A stretch of DNA of 50,620 nt from Cytobacillus sp. S13-E01 (GTDB lineage Bacteria > Bacillota > Bacilli > Bacillales > Bacillaceae_L): positions 1 to 50,620 of the forward strand of contig NZ_JARFVC010000030.1 in NCBI RefSeq assembly GCF_029193815.1, given 5' to 3'. The position numbers were made by a program, and so were the translations under genes. Shown here piece after piece: positions 41,892-50,600 of this stretch. The notes below the pieces were generated by a model that was not told the DNA's origin, ran no database searches, and was given only the letters and a program-made list of their open reading frames with translations. The stretch's first letter is position 1; each line of letters starts with the position of its first letter.

Positions 41892-43574
41892 TTATTTTTT
41901 GAAGCGATAGACAATTGATTCATAAGGTCGTAACATCATCTGCTGTATGTCTTCTGAAGAATCATCATAGTTTGATAATAATATTTCGCTTTTGTATTCA
42001 ACCAAATTCAAACTCTCAGGTATGACAAAGAATGTTTCTTTCCCATAAAAATTATTGATAACAAGTAGTTTCTCTTTGTCAGTACTTCGTATATAAGCAA
42101 ATATATCATCATGATCCTCTAAAACTAACTGATAATCACCCTCTGTGATGATATCGTATTTTTTTCTTAGATCAATTAGCTTTTGATAATGATAAAAGAT
42201 CGAATTCTTATTAGTTAGTGCTTGTTCAGCATTAATTTCTTTATAATTGTTTGCTGTAGTAATCCAAGGCGTTCCTGTTGTGAATCCGGCGTTCACACTT
42301 GCATTCCACTGGACAGGTGTTCTTGAATTATCTCTTGATTTTTGCTTAAGGATCTCAATGATTTCTTGCTCTGACATCCCTTCTTGCTTTTTAATTTTGA
42401 AGATGTTTAATGATTCGACATCACGGTAATCATCAATGTGGCCGAATTTAGGATTGGTCATCCCAAACTCTTCTCCCTGATAAATGTAAGGGGTCCCCTG
42501 CATCATATGAATGGTGGTTGCAAGCATTTTGGCAGATTTGTTATGATACTTTTCATCATCACCAAATCTTGATACTACTCTTGGCTGATCATGGTTGCAC
42601 CAGAAAAGGGCATTCCACCCAGACCCTTTATTCATCTCAACCTGCCAAGTAGATAAAATCTTCTTTAGTTCATGGAAATTAAAGTCGGCTTTCGTCCATT
42701 TCTCACCATCTGGATAATCGACCTTGAGGTGATGAAAGTTAAACGTCATATTGAGTTCGTTTCTTGTTGGATCTGTATATTTAATACAATTTTCAATCGT
42801 TGTCGACGACATTTCGCCAACAGTCATAATGTCATAGTTTGAAAACACTTCTTTATTCATTTCTCGAAAAAATTCATGTACGCGTGGGCCGTCTGTGTAA
42901 AATTTTCGTCCATCTCCTGGATGAACTGAGCCGTCATCATTCGGAAAGTCTTGGTCCTTTGATATCAGGTTGATTACGTCAAGCCGAAAACCATCGACTC
43001 CTTTTTTAAGCCAATAGTTCATCATCTCATATAAAGTGTTTCGAACCTCTTCGTTTTCCCAGTTCAAATCGGCCTGTGTCACATCAAATAAATGCAAATA
43101 ATACTGCCCAGTATTTTCATCATACTGCCATGCAGAGCCACCGAATTTCGAAGCCCAATTCGTTGGTGGCTCCCCGTTAACTCCATCTTTCCATATGTAA
43201 TAATCGCGATATTGGTTATCTTTTGAAGACATGGATTTGTTAAACCATTCATGTTCTGTAGAGGTATGATTTATGACGATATCCATGATAATTTTCAAAT
43301 CGCGCCTATGTGCTTCATTTAACAAGCGCTCAAAGTCTTCCATCGTTCCATATTGATTGTAAATATTGTAGTAGTCACTAATGTCATACCCATTATCCCG
43401 TTGTGGGGATTCATATATAGGAGTTAACCAAAGAACATCCACACCTAGTTCTTTCAAATAATCTAATTTCTCAATTATCCCTTGAAGATCTCCCACACCA
43501 TTTCCTATTGTATCATTAAAGCTCTTTGGATAAATTTGATAGACAACGGCTTTTTTCCACCATGGTTGAGTCAA
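41892..43574 (-). CDS. treA: Trehalose-6-phosphate hydrolase
   Basis: A GH13 enzyme that splits trehalose-6-phosphate to glucose and glucose-6-phosphate. 560 residues. GH13 regions: DIVINHTSTEHEWF, the nucleophile in GVDGFRLDVINLIS, the acid/base Glu in DIMTVGEMSST and the third Asp in WCNHDQPRVVSRFG. The N-terminal WWKKAVVYQIYPKSFNDTIG is typical of phosphotrehalase/oligo-1,6-glucosidase. TTG 43574 is the start, with GGTAGGTGCTCTAA ahead. The genetic context with treP and treR decides for TreA over related glucosidases. Confidence 0.95.
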   Translation of the reverse strand: MTQPWWKKAVVYQIYPKSFNDTIGNGVGDLQGIIEKLDYLKELGVDVLWLTPIYESPQRDNGYDISDYYNIYNQYGTMEDFERLLNEAHRRDLKIIMDIVINHTSTEHEWFNKSMSSKDNQYRDYYIWKDGVNGEPPTNWASKFGGSAWQYDENTGQYYLHLFDVTQADLNWENEEVRNTLYEMMNYWLKKGVDGFRLDVINLISKDQDFPNDDGSVHPGDGRKFYTDGPRVHEFFREMNKEVFSNYDIMTVGEMSSTTIENCIKYTDPTRNELNMTFNFHHLKVDYPDGEKWTKADFNFHELKKILSTWQVEMNKGSGWNALFWCNHDQPRVVSRFGDDEKYHNKSAKMLATTIHMMQGTPYIYQGEEFGMTNPKFGHIDDYRDVESLNIFKIKKQEGMSEQEIIEILKQKSRDNSRTPVQWNASVNAGFTTGTPWITTANNYKEINAEQALTNKNSIFYHYQKLIDLRKKYDIITEGDYQLVLEDHDDIFAYIRSTDKEKLLVINNFYGKETFFVIPESLNLVEYKSEILLSNYDDSSEDIQQMMLRPYESIVYRFKK

Positions 43575-43609
43575 TTAGAGCACCTACCTGTTTTAGTTTT
43601 AGAAAGGGG

Positions 43610-43636
43610 AATAGCAACCAATTTTAGGTTGCTATT
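43610..43636 (-). other. Stem-loop between treP and treA
   Basis: AATAGCAACC pairs with GGTTGCTATT around 7 bases. T-rich sequence lies on the plus side only, so on the operon strand it is more likely a processing or attenuation stem than a full stop. Confidence 0.6.
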
Positions 43637-43681
43637 CTTTTTATATTGAAGTCTTTATGTTTTACAAGACGGTTATAATGA

Positions 43682-45127
43682 TTAACTTCTAACTTTTCCA
43701 AGACGTTGGTAAGCATTCACACCCATTTTTGTTTTTGATAAAACAATTGTTAATAAGAATGGGATAACGATTGCGACTAGCATTGCAATTGCGAAGGTAA
43801 GCATATCTTGTACTTGAATTGATAGGATCCCAGGGATACCACCAACACCGATAGAGTTTGCCATTACTCCACTAGCTACTGATATAACTGCCGCCACCGC
43901 TGAACCAATCATCGCTGCTAGGAAAGGGAATAAATATTTTAAATTAATACCAAACATCGCGGGTTCAGTAACACCTAAATAACAAGAAATTGCAGCTGGA
44001 ACGGAAACTTGCTGCTCTTTTTCATCTTTTCGATTTAAGAAAATCATCGCAACCACCGCTGAACCTTGCGCAATATTCGATAATGCAATCATTGGCCATA
44101 GATTTGTTCCACCGAACTCACTCATCAATTGTAGATCAATAGCATTGGACATGTGATGGAGACCAGTTATAACGAGTGGTGCATAAGCAAATCCAAATAC
44201 AGCTGCAAATAACCAGCCAAATGCAGATGTTAATCCTGTGTACACAACATCAGAAATCCATGAACCGATTGTCCAACCAATTGGTCCTAATACAACATGT
44301 GCAATTAACACTGCTGGAATTAAAGCAAAGAATGGAACAAAAATCATCGATATAACATTAGGAATGACTTTACGCAACCCTAATTCAAGATATGCAAGTA
44401 CAAATCCGGCAAGAATGGCTGGAATAACTTGGGCCTGATACCCGATCATTTGCACTTGTGCAAAACCAAAGTCCCATACAGGTATTTCTTGCGCACCTGC
44501 AACACCATAAGCGTTGAGGAGCTGAGGAGAAACTAAAGTAATACCTAAAACAATTCCAAGTATTTGGGTCGTTCCCATCTTTCTTGAAATCGCCCATGTA
44601 ATCCCGACCGGCAAAAAGTGGAATATCGCTTCACCAATTAACCACAAGAACGCATGGACACCAGCCCAGAATTGTGATATTTCAACTAATGTTTTGGTTC
44701 CATCATCAATCATCTTTATTTCGCCAATAACATTTCTAAAACCTAGAATAAGACCACCAACAACTAGTGCTGGAATTAATGGTGTAAAAATGTCAGCAAG
44801 ATGGGCAATCATACGCTGTAACACATTCATATTCTGTTTAGCTGCAACTTTCGCATCGTCTTTCGATGCTGTATCACCTACACCTGAAACCTTTGAAAAT
44901 TCATTATAAAAGGTTGATACTTCATTACCAATAATAACTTGAAACTGTCCAGCTTGTGTAAAGGTCCCTTTAACAATATCGATTTCTTCTACCTTTTTCA
45001 CATCTGCCTGTTTTGGATCTTTTAAAACGAAACGCATTCTAGTAGCACAGTGTGTAACAACAGAAATATTGTCACTTCCCCCTACATGCTCAAGCAAATC
45101 CTTTGCTGAGTCAGTATATTTACTCAT
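43682..45127 (-). CDS. treP: PTS trehalose transporter EIIBC
   Basis: 481 residues. The N-terminal EIIB domain has the phospho-Cys in NISVVTHCATRMRFVLKDP. It is followed by a ten-helix EIIC domain (LIPALVVGGLILGFRNVIGE onwards) including GHHMSNAIDLQL-type residues in VITGLHHMSNAIDLQLMSEF and AISCYLGVTEPAMFGINLKY. There is no EIIA domain. ATG 45127 follows GAGGGGGTTAAACTAC; the frame opens 21 bases earlier without need. First gene of the tre operon. Confidence 0.95.
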   Translation of the reverse strand: MSKYTDSAKDLLEHVGGSDNISVVTHCATRMRFVLKDPKQADVKKVEEIDIVKGTFTQAGQFQVIIGNEVSTFYNEFSKVSGVGDTASKDDAKVAAKQNMNVLQRMIAHLADIFTPLIPALVVGGLILGFRNVIGEIKMIDDGTKTLVEISQFWAGVHAFLWLIGEAIFHFLPVGITWAISRKMGTTQILGIVLGITLVSPQLLNAYGVAGAQEIPVWDFGFAQVQMIGYQAQVIPAILAGFVLAYLELGLRKVIPNVISMIFVPFFALIPAVLIAHVVLGPIGWTIGSWISDVVYTGLTSAFGWLFAAVFGFAYAPLVITGLHHMSNAIDLQLMSEFGGTNLWPMIALSNIAQGSAVVAMIFLNRKDEKEQQVSVPAAISCYLGVTEPAMFGINLKYLFPFLAAMIGSAVAAVISVASGVMANSIGVGGIPGILSIQVQDMLTFAIAMLVAIVIPFLLTIVLSKTKMGVNAYQRLGKVRS

Positions 45128-45183
45128 GTAGTTTAACCCCCTCATCATTTATAAAACATATACTTGTTTGCGGTTACAAAAAT

Positions 45184-45242
45184 TTGTATATACAAGTCAT
45201 TGATTGCGTTTTCATTCTATCTTGTATATACAAGTATGTCAA
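45184..45242 (-). promoter_or_regulatory. tre promoter with two TreR operators and a cre-like site
   Basis: On the minus strand TTGACA (45237-45242), 17 bases, TAGAAT (45214-45219). Operator 1, CTTGTATATACAAG (45221-45234), fills the spacer between -35 and -10. Operator 2, TTGTATATACAA (45184-45195), lies 38 bases downstream, centre to centre. Between them TGAAAACGCAATCA (45201-45214) matches the CcpA cre consensus TGWNANCGNTNWCA except at one position. Repression by TreR and by glucose is expected. Confidence 0.9.
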
Positions 45243-45298
45243 CAAAATTACCTCATTTTACTTTTCACAATCTGCTATTTTATTATTCAAAAGAAAAA

Positions 45299-45348
45299 CG
45301 GGGCGCCTGGAGCTAGACATTTTAACACAAAGTACTATCTTTTAAAAA
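45299..45348 (+). repeat. Dispersed repeat R1, right-arm copy
   Basis: GGGGCGCCTGGAGCTAGACA, then TTTTAACACAAAGTACTATC and TTTTAAAAA. Confidence 0.6.
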
Positions 45349-45356
45349 CATAAAAA

Positions 45357-45390
45357 GGGCGAAATCGTTTAAGATTTCGCCCCGATATTT
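45357..45390. terminator. Stem-loop terminator
   Basis: GGGCGAAATC, loop GTTTAA, GATTTCGCCC, then CGATATTTTCTT. It lies between the DUF1189 gene's 3' side (minus strand) and the tre promoter. Confidence 0.75.
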
Positions 45391-45446
45391 TCTTCTAATT
45401 ATAATGGTTGCACCTTAATTCGTTATTATTGTAAGTAAGCTCACTT

Positions 45447-46226
45447 TTAGTAATTGTCTAATTCCATTGATTCAATTGCTGGTTCTTTAAAATGGCCCAT
45501 TGCAATCCACATGTATACTAATGCAATAGCATAATAAATAAGATTGTGTAAATCTGTTTGGAATATTTGTAGCAGAATATCTAGTAAAATTGGTATAGTA
45601 AGTGCATAGATACTTAAGCTGTATAGCCTACCGAATGAAAGTTTCGTCTTTCTAATTGCGGCAATGATTAAACCAAGAAGTGATAGTAGTAAAGCACTAA
45701 ATAACTTTCCAATGAAAAATCCAATCCAAACAAAAAATGCCGCAATGGCGCTAAACCACTTTAGTAGGGGTAACTTGTTAATTACATCATCTTGGTCAAA
45801 TGTAATTCCTGTAAAATCACTAAAGGAGTATTCCTCAGAGCTAAAGCCGTTTTCTTTCGTAATTACACGGTCTTCTAGTATCAATGTTGCTGATTCATAT
45901 TGGTCTAGAACACCAGGCGTTGTTTGACCATCTGTATCAATGATAAGGGTACTTCCATCAATATTATCATAAACAATTGGCATTGGTTCTTTCACATCAA
46001 GCAATCCACCAGAAAATGTGAATTCTGGTATATTTCCACTAACCTCGGTTACAAACTTACCAATATCTCTATTTATTTGATACCCAATAATGATGCTGTT
46101 TAAAGTTCCAAATAGTAGAGTAAACAGGAACAAATATAAAAACGCTTTCCCTATTCCTTGTTTAACCATATCAGGATATTTATCAAATTTCACCATACTA
46201 TACATTAGTTTGTTAAAAAAGCTCAT
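45447..46226 (-). CDS. DUF1189 family membrane protein
   Basis: 259 residues. One helix near the N-terminus (AFLYLFLFTLLFGTLNSIII), an extracytoplasmic domain of about 110 residues with strand-rich sequence (TLIIDTDGQTTPGVLDQYES), then four C-terminal helices (LKWFSAIAAFFVWIGFFIGK, LFSALLLSLLGLIIAAIRKT, SIYALTIPILLDILLQIF, LIYYAIALVYMWIAMGHF). This is the DUF1189 layout; function unknown. CAAGGAGGATGTGCT precedes ATG 46226. Confidence 0.85.
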   Translation of the reverse strand: MSFFNKLMYSMVKFDKYPDMVKQGIGKAFLYLFLFTLLFGTLNSIIIGYQINRDIGKFVTEVSGNIPEFTFSGGLLDVKEPMPIVYDNIDGSTLIIDTDGQTTPGVLDQYESATLILEDRVITKENGFSSEEYSFSDFTGITFDQDDVINKLPLLKWFSAIAAFFVWIGFFIGKLFSALLLSLLGLIIAAIRKTKLSFGRLYSLSIYALTIPILLDILLQIFQTDLHNLIYYAIALVYMWIAMGHFKEPAIESMELDNY

Positions 46227-46304
46227 AGCACATCCTCCTTGTAAGGTCTATTAACTTCATTTAATTAAATGGACCTAAGTGAAAGCAAACCTAACTGTTG
46301 TTTT

Positions 46305-46360
46305 TTTCCTTCCGGACGGATTGGCTTATACCATAGAGTCGATGACGCCCGGGGCTAAAT
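46305..46360 (+). repeat. Dispersed repeat R1, right half
   Basis: CCTTCCGGACGGATTGGCTT, ATACCATAGAGTCGATGACG and CCCGGGGCTA follow the right half of the 10111-10285 copy. Confidence 0.65.
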
Positions 46361-46453
46361 TAATATCATTTCCAAAATAGAACTACAATATTCAATAAAC
46401 GAAATACCTTTTTCATTGTAGATGGTGGCTTGCGAAGCCCGCTTATTTTAAAA

Positions 46454-46509
46454 AGAGCTACTAAAACCTTTTAACTTTAGTCAAAACTGTTAGTCAGGTT
46501 TGTAGCTCT
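46454..46509 (-). terminator. Terminator-like stem of the AI-2E family gene
   Basis: AGAGCTAC pairs with GTAGCTCT across a long, partly self-pairing loop, just after the stop codon at 46516. On the minus strand it is followed by TTTTTAAAATAAG. Confidence 0.6.
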
Positions 46510-46515
46510 CCTAAA

Positions 46516-47616
46516 TTATTCTATTTCTTGTTCTATGTGCGCTTTTCGGGCTCTTAGCAGTCTAGCGGCGTTAAGTACAATTGTCTTTAGTACCGCATAG
46601 GTTGGGACTGCAAGGATCATTCCCAGTACCCCTGCTAAATTACCTGCAACTAGTAATAGGATAATGATCGTCGCAGGATGGGTATCTAATCGTTTACCTA
46701 GAATTAATGGTGAGAGAAGATTTCCCTCTACCTGTTGGGCTATTAAAATGACGACGACAACTAATAATCCAGTAGTTGGTGACTCAAACAAACCTATTAT
46801 TACTGCTGGTGCCCCCCCAAGAAATGGGCCAACATAGGGAATGATATTTGTTACTGCTACAATCATTGCCATAACTAAAGCATATGGTAAATCGATGATT
46901 AAGTAGCCTATAAAAGCTAATGTGCCAACAAACAATGCAACTAAAACCTGTCCTTGAATATAGGCTGCTAATGTATTTCCAGTATCTTTTAAAGTTTCAA
47001 TTCCCTCTTTTCTATATGCCACCGGGAAAAACTTTGTAAGGGCAATTGGAAACCTATGACCATCCTTGAACATATAAAATAATAGAAATGGAACCGTGAC
47101 GATGGTGATTGTGACATTGGCAATTAACCCAAGAAGGTTGGAAATCGCTTGTGACGCTAAATCAGGGAGCGTGTTAGCAAATCGAATAAGCTCATTTTCA
47201 ACTTCGGTAATTGGAACATAGGATTGAGTCATGACCCATTTGAATTGTGGGGAAGTCGACAACCCATTTATTAGAAGTTTCGTTTGTTCTGCATACAGTG
47301 GTAAATTATTAAACAACTCTGTTATTTGCCTTGATATCAATGGGGCCAAGCTCCCTATTACAACACCTACTAATCCAATAAAAACAACATACATAATGGC
47401 AATTGCCAATATTCTTGGCACCCTCCATTTTTGCAGTATTTTAACTAAAGGATTTAATAAAAAATATAAAAATCCTGATATTATGATTGGAAAGAATAGT
47501 GTTGTAAAGAAAACGACAACTGGTTCAAACAAAAATGTAATTTTTGAAGATAGATACAATATGGTTACAATAATTAATAGTTGAAGAGACCAAAAATGAA
47601 ATTTATTTTTAAACAA
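46516..47616 (-). CDS. AI-2E (PerM) family transporter
   Basis: 366 residues with about eight helices. Family features: FFPIIISGFLYFLLNPLVKI near the N-terminus, IQGQVLVALFVGTLAFIGYL, and the conserved TNIIPYVGPFLGGAPAVIIG followed by AQQVEGNLLSPLILGKRLDT. Members have been linked to autoinducer-2 export or Na+/H+ exchange; the substrate here is unknown. The start is TTG 47616 behind GAGGTAGAGTAAA. Confidence 0.9.
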   Translation of the reverse strand: MFKNKFHFWSLQLLIIVTILYLSSKITFLFEPVVVFFTTLFFPIIISGFLYFLLNPLVKILQKWRVPRILAIAIMYVVFIGLVGVVIGSLAPLISRQITELFNNLPLYAEQTKLLINGLSTSPQFKWVMTQSYVPITEVENELIRFANTLPDLASQAISNLLGLIANVTITIVTVPFLLFYMFKDGHRFPIALTKFFPVAYRKEGIETLKDTGNTLAAYIQGQVLVALFVGTLAFIGYLIIDLPYALVMAMIVAVTNIIPYVGPFLGGAPAVIIGLFESPTTGLLVVVVILIAQQVEGNLLSPLILGKRLDTHPATIIILLLVAGNLAGVLGMILAVPTYAVLKTIVLNAARLLRARKAHIEQEIE

Positions 47617-47852
47617 TTTACTCTACCTCATTTGCTTTTTAACTTCTTAGATCCGAAGACTTAACCAAGTATACATCAACTACTATTATAATGGAACATT
47701 CTGGATTTGTACATTTTAGATGGTTTAGCGGACTCAGAATACATTAAGCATAAATTCCTAAAAATGAGGTATTGTTGACAAATAAGGAACGAGAGTCCCC
47801 TACATATAATTCTCTAGATCTTTTTGAACTTTTTTCCATTTAATGCAACAAA

Positions 47853-47885
47853 GAGGTCAAACTATACATAGTTGACCTTTGGTTT
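47853..47885 (-). terminator. Stem-loop after the GTP cyclohydrolase gene
   Basis: AGGTCAAACTAT and ATAGTTGACCT pair with one bulge. The stem lies immediately beyond the stop codon at 47891. Confidence 0.65.
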
Positions 47886-47890
47886 CGATA

Positions 47891-48625
47891 TTATTCTTTC
47901 AAATGACCAGAGCGGACAACCTTTGTGTTCAAATACTTCTCATTAAATTCGGTGGTATCACCCCAAAGTGGGGTCCGACCTGTAACATCCATTCCAGAAT
48001 TTTGTAAGGCATCTAATTTTTTGGGATTGTTTGTAAGTAACGTAACTGCTTTTTTTCGTAAAGTTTTCAACACTCGAATGGCATCATCATAGTTCCTAGC
48101 ATCGTCAACAAAACCAAGCTTTAAATTAGCTTCGACTGTATCATACCCGTTTTCTTGTAAAACATATGCCATTGCTTTACTGAACAAGCCGATACCTCTT
48201 CCCTCGTGGTTTGCTAGGTAAAACAGAGCTCCTGTCCCGTGTTCTGTGATCATTTTCATTGATTGCTCTAATTGGAATCCACAGTCACAACGTTTACTAC
48301 CAAAAATATCACCTGTGTGACAGATTGAGTGCATACGAATCAGTGCATCTTCATTATTTTCAAAATCACCATAAACGAGTGCACTGGACTGTTGAAGCTC
48401 AGCTAAGTTTACAGACGATAATTTTTCTACAATTCGTTGGTAGTCTTCTGTAACTTCTTCACATTGCAACCAGCAATACCACTGAAAAATTTCGGTTTTA
48501 TCACCTAATGTAACTGGTAAACGGATAGGACCAACTAAATAGATTGCACCTTTATCTGTTTTTATTAACTGTATTTTCTTTTCCAACAAGGCAAGAACTT
48601 TATGATCAAGTGTCATGGTGTTCAT
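47891..48625 (-). CDS. Stand-alone GTP cyclohydrolase II domain protein
   Basis: 244 residues. RibA converts GTP to a pyrimidine intermediate of riboflavin. The zinc Cys triad is in CHTGDIFGSKRCDCGFQLEQ. The GTP-binding and catalytic parts follow as YLANHEGRGIGLFSKAMAYV, LGFVDDARNYDDAI and TLLTNNPKKLDALQNSGMDV. The N-terminal 80 residues are less conserved. In bacilli the main RibA is fused to RibB inside the rib operon, so this is a separate paralogue, divergent from an HxlR regulator. Its true product may differ. AAAGGGGTTTAACAA precedes ATG 48625. Confidence 0.88.
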   Translation of the reverse strand: MNTMTLDHKVLALLEKKIQLIKTDKGAIYLVGPIRLPVTLGDKTEIFQWYCWLQCEEVTEDYQRIVEKLSSVNLAELQQSSALVYGDFENNEDALIRMHSICHTGDIFGSKRCDCGFQLEQSMKMITEHGTGALFYLANHEGRGIGLFSKAMAYVLQENGYDTVEANLKLGFVDDARNYDDAIRVLKTLRKKAVTLLTNNPKKLDALQNSGMDVTGRTPLWGDTTEFNEKYLNTKVVRSGHLKE

Positions 48626-48775
48626 TTGTTAAACCCCTTTATTTCATAATTTAACTTACTTTCTGTAATAAACTTTATATTTGTAATGAAACGATGTCAA
48701 GTAATCTTTTTACCATAAATAAACTTGTATTTAAAAGTTAGTTTACGCTACAATAAAAAAAATGAGGTGATATAA

Positions 48776-49096
48776 ATGAATCCATCCTTATTATGTCCAA
48801 GATTTGAAAAGGCCATGACATTAATAAGCAAGCGCTGGACTGGACTTATTGTTTTTCAACTTCTATCTGGCCCACATCGGTTTGGCACCCTGGAATCATC
48901 CCTCCCCATCAGTGGTAGACTTTTGTCTGAAAGGCTAAAGGAATTAGAAAAAGAGGACATCGTCAGTCGCAAAGTATTTCCTGAAACCCCTGTGCGCATT
49001 GAATATTCCTTAACTACAAAAGGACTTGCACTTGAACCTATAATCAAAGAAATTCAAAATTGGTCTCAAGACTGGATTAAAATTGAAGATAACTAA
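48776..49096 (+). CDS. HxlR family transcriptional regulator
   Basis: 106 residues, a single winged-helix domain with the HxlR hallmarks: CPRFEKAMTLISKRWTGLIV, FGTLESSLPISGRLLSERLK and RIEYSLTTKGLALEPIIKEI. One Cys near the N-terminus (residue 6) fits the redox or aldehyde-sensing Cys seen in many members. ATGAGGTGATATAA precedes ATG 48776. The 150-base divergent region contains AACTTGTATTTAAAAGTT, a possible operator. The neighbouring GTP cyclohydrolase II gene is the obvious target candidate. Confidence 0.92.
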   Translation: MNPSLLCPRFEKAMTLISKRWTGLIVFQLLSGPHRFGTLESSLPISGRLLSERLKELEKEDIVSRKVFPETPVRIEYSLTTKGLALEPIIKEIQNWSQDWIKIEDN

Positions 49097-49140
49097 AACG
49101 ATTCGACAAGTACCAGGTACTTGTCGAATCGTTTTAATTT
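49095..49140 (+). terminator. 41-bp near-perfect palindromic terminator
   Basis: Two perfect 20-base arms (49095-49114 and 49116-49135) around a single A, followed by AATTT. The inner part reads TTCGACAAGTACC, so it shares the TTCGACA arm of the R4 hairpins. Confidence 0.8.
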
Positions 49141-49235
49141 CAAATTTTTTACAACTTAAGATAAAACCGATAAAGCGCTCTTAATATGGTATTATAGTTA
49201 CGTTAGTTAAAGTAATAATAGGAGGAACATCTGAT

Positions 49236-50252
49236 TTGTTAAAACGCAGTATTCATTTATTTTTAGTTATAATAATTTTGACATTATCCTATTTACCCAC
49301 TCTTGCACTAGCGCATAATGGTGGGAGAGATGAATTAGGTGGCCACTTCAGACGAGCTGATTGTGTCTATATCCTTCATGAACCAACACCCATTGCTAAA
49401 TCTGCTGCAAACCTCACAGAGTTAATTGGACTGATTAAAAAAAATAATAGTAATTCTAGTTGTGCAGAAAAATTAAGCCCAAGTACTGTTGAGTTAGAAG
49501 GATATACTTTTACAGGAAGTCAATCAACCTCTCCACAAACTGGATCAACACCACCACAAGTAAAAGAAACAGTGCCTGACACAGAGACACAATTACAGAT
49601 TGGCCAAAAATACACGGCAACTCTAGAAAAATGTACAGACGGAGATACAGCTAATTTCAATATTAATGGAACCATTTATAAAACTCGTTTTCTTTATATT
49701 GATACACCTGAAAGTACAAACCAAATTGAACCCTTTGGAAAAGAAGCTAGTGATTATACATGTTCTTTTTTGAAACAGGGTGAAATTACAATTGAAACAG
49801 ATGGGAAAGATCTTTTTGATAAGTATGAACGTCTACTTGCATGGGTATGGGTTGATGCGAAACTCCATCAAGAAGAAATCACAAAGGCTGGGCTAGTTGA
49901 GGATTTTTATGATTATGGTACCTATAAATATGAAGATCGTATCATTTCAGCTATGGAAAATGCCAAAACAAACTATACTGGCATGTTTGCTTCTTTAAAA
50001 CCAGACGATTCAACAAAACCAACAGATAATCGTTCGACAAGTGAGAGTACGGATAAAGACGATAGTTCTACTGAAAGTGAAAAAGTAGCCCCTAATTCTA
50101 AAGAAAACCAATCCGAGCCTGCTACAAAAGAAAAAGAGGCTATTGAAAATGAAGTTGAGTCATCAATAGACGAAGAAAAAAATGGACCAATCTATACAGC
50201 AATCATCATTATTATCCTCATTCTGTTTTTTGTTTTTTATAAAGCAAAATAA
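49236..50252 (+). CDS. Secreted, membrane-anchored SNase-type nuclease
   Basis: 338 residues. A signal peptide (IHLFLVIIILTLSYLPTLAL) is followed by a YHYH-like small domain, AHNGGRDELGGHFRRADCVY with ILHEP. After a Thr/Pro linker comes the staphylococcal nuclease fold: CTDGDTANFNINGTIYKTRF, LYIDTPEST, GKEASDYTCSFLK and DKYERLLAWVWVDAKLHQEE. The Arg-Glu-Arg catalytic set appears as R (KTRFLYID), E (EPFGKEASD region) and R (KYERLLAW). An acidic Ser/Thr-rich stalk leads to a C-terminal helix (YTAIIIIILILFFVFYKAK). TTG 49236 has TAGGAGGAACATCTGA upstream. Probably acts at the cell surface. Confidence 0.9.
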   Translation: MLKRSIHLFLVIIILTLSYLPTLALAHNGGRDELGGHFRRADCVYILHEPTPIAKSAANLTELIGLIKKNNSNSSCAEKLSPSTVELEGYTFTGSQSTSPQTGSTPPQVKETVPDTETQLQIGQKYTATLEKCTDGDTANFNINGTIYKTRFLYIDTPESTNQIEPFGKEASDYTCSFLKQGEITIETDGKDLFDKYERLLAWVWVDAKLHQEEITKAGLVEDFYDYGTYKYEDRIISAMENAKTNYTGMFASLKPDDSTKPTDNRSTSESTDKDDSSTESEKVAPNSKENQSEPATKEKEAIENEVESSIDEEKNGPIYTAIIIIILILFFVFYKAK

Positions 50253-50428
50253 GAAAAGCGAAAGGCGCGCCCGTCTTTCGGCGACAAGCATAAGACGGTT
50301 TATTCAAGAAGGTGGTTTTTCCTTCTTAAAGGAAATGGCTTATGACCTCAGGTCCGATGGCGCCTGGAGCTAGACATAGATAGACAAAGACTCGAAGTTA
50401 TACACAACCTTACAATTTTATAAATTCC
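50252..50428 (+). repeat. Dispersed repeat R1, long copy
   Basis: Head GAAAAGCGAAAGGCGCGCCC, CTTTCGGCGACAAGCATAAG, the central stem around TTCAAGAAGGTGGTTTTTCC, TGACCTCAGGTCCGATGGCG, right arm CTGGAGCTAGACATAGATAG and the long tail AAGTTATACACAACCT to AATTCCT. Near-identical in its right two thirds to the reverse copy at 6802-7041. It starts at the stop codon of the nuclease gene. Confidence 0.88.
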
Positions 50429-50540
50429 TCACTAGCATTGCATTAAATAAAAATCAATTTGTCAAGACTAATTCAACATAAATTTATATTGATTTTTTTG
50501 TAATAATTGGTAATTTTTAGTTCAAATAGATACAAAAAAA

Positions 50541-50592
50541 CCTTATAATTAGGTGGAAGGTAGGTTGTCCTGTCCAAATCCCAATTATAAGG
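50541..50592 (+). repeat. Inverted repeat before the edge gene
   Basis: CCTTATAATT (50541) and AATTATAAGG (50583) are perfect 10-bp arms. The second arm merges into the ribosome binding site AAGGAG of the next ORF, so it could be an operator, a translation-masking hairpin or a mobile-element end. Confidence 0.55.
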
Positions 50593-50600
50593 AGAAATCT

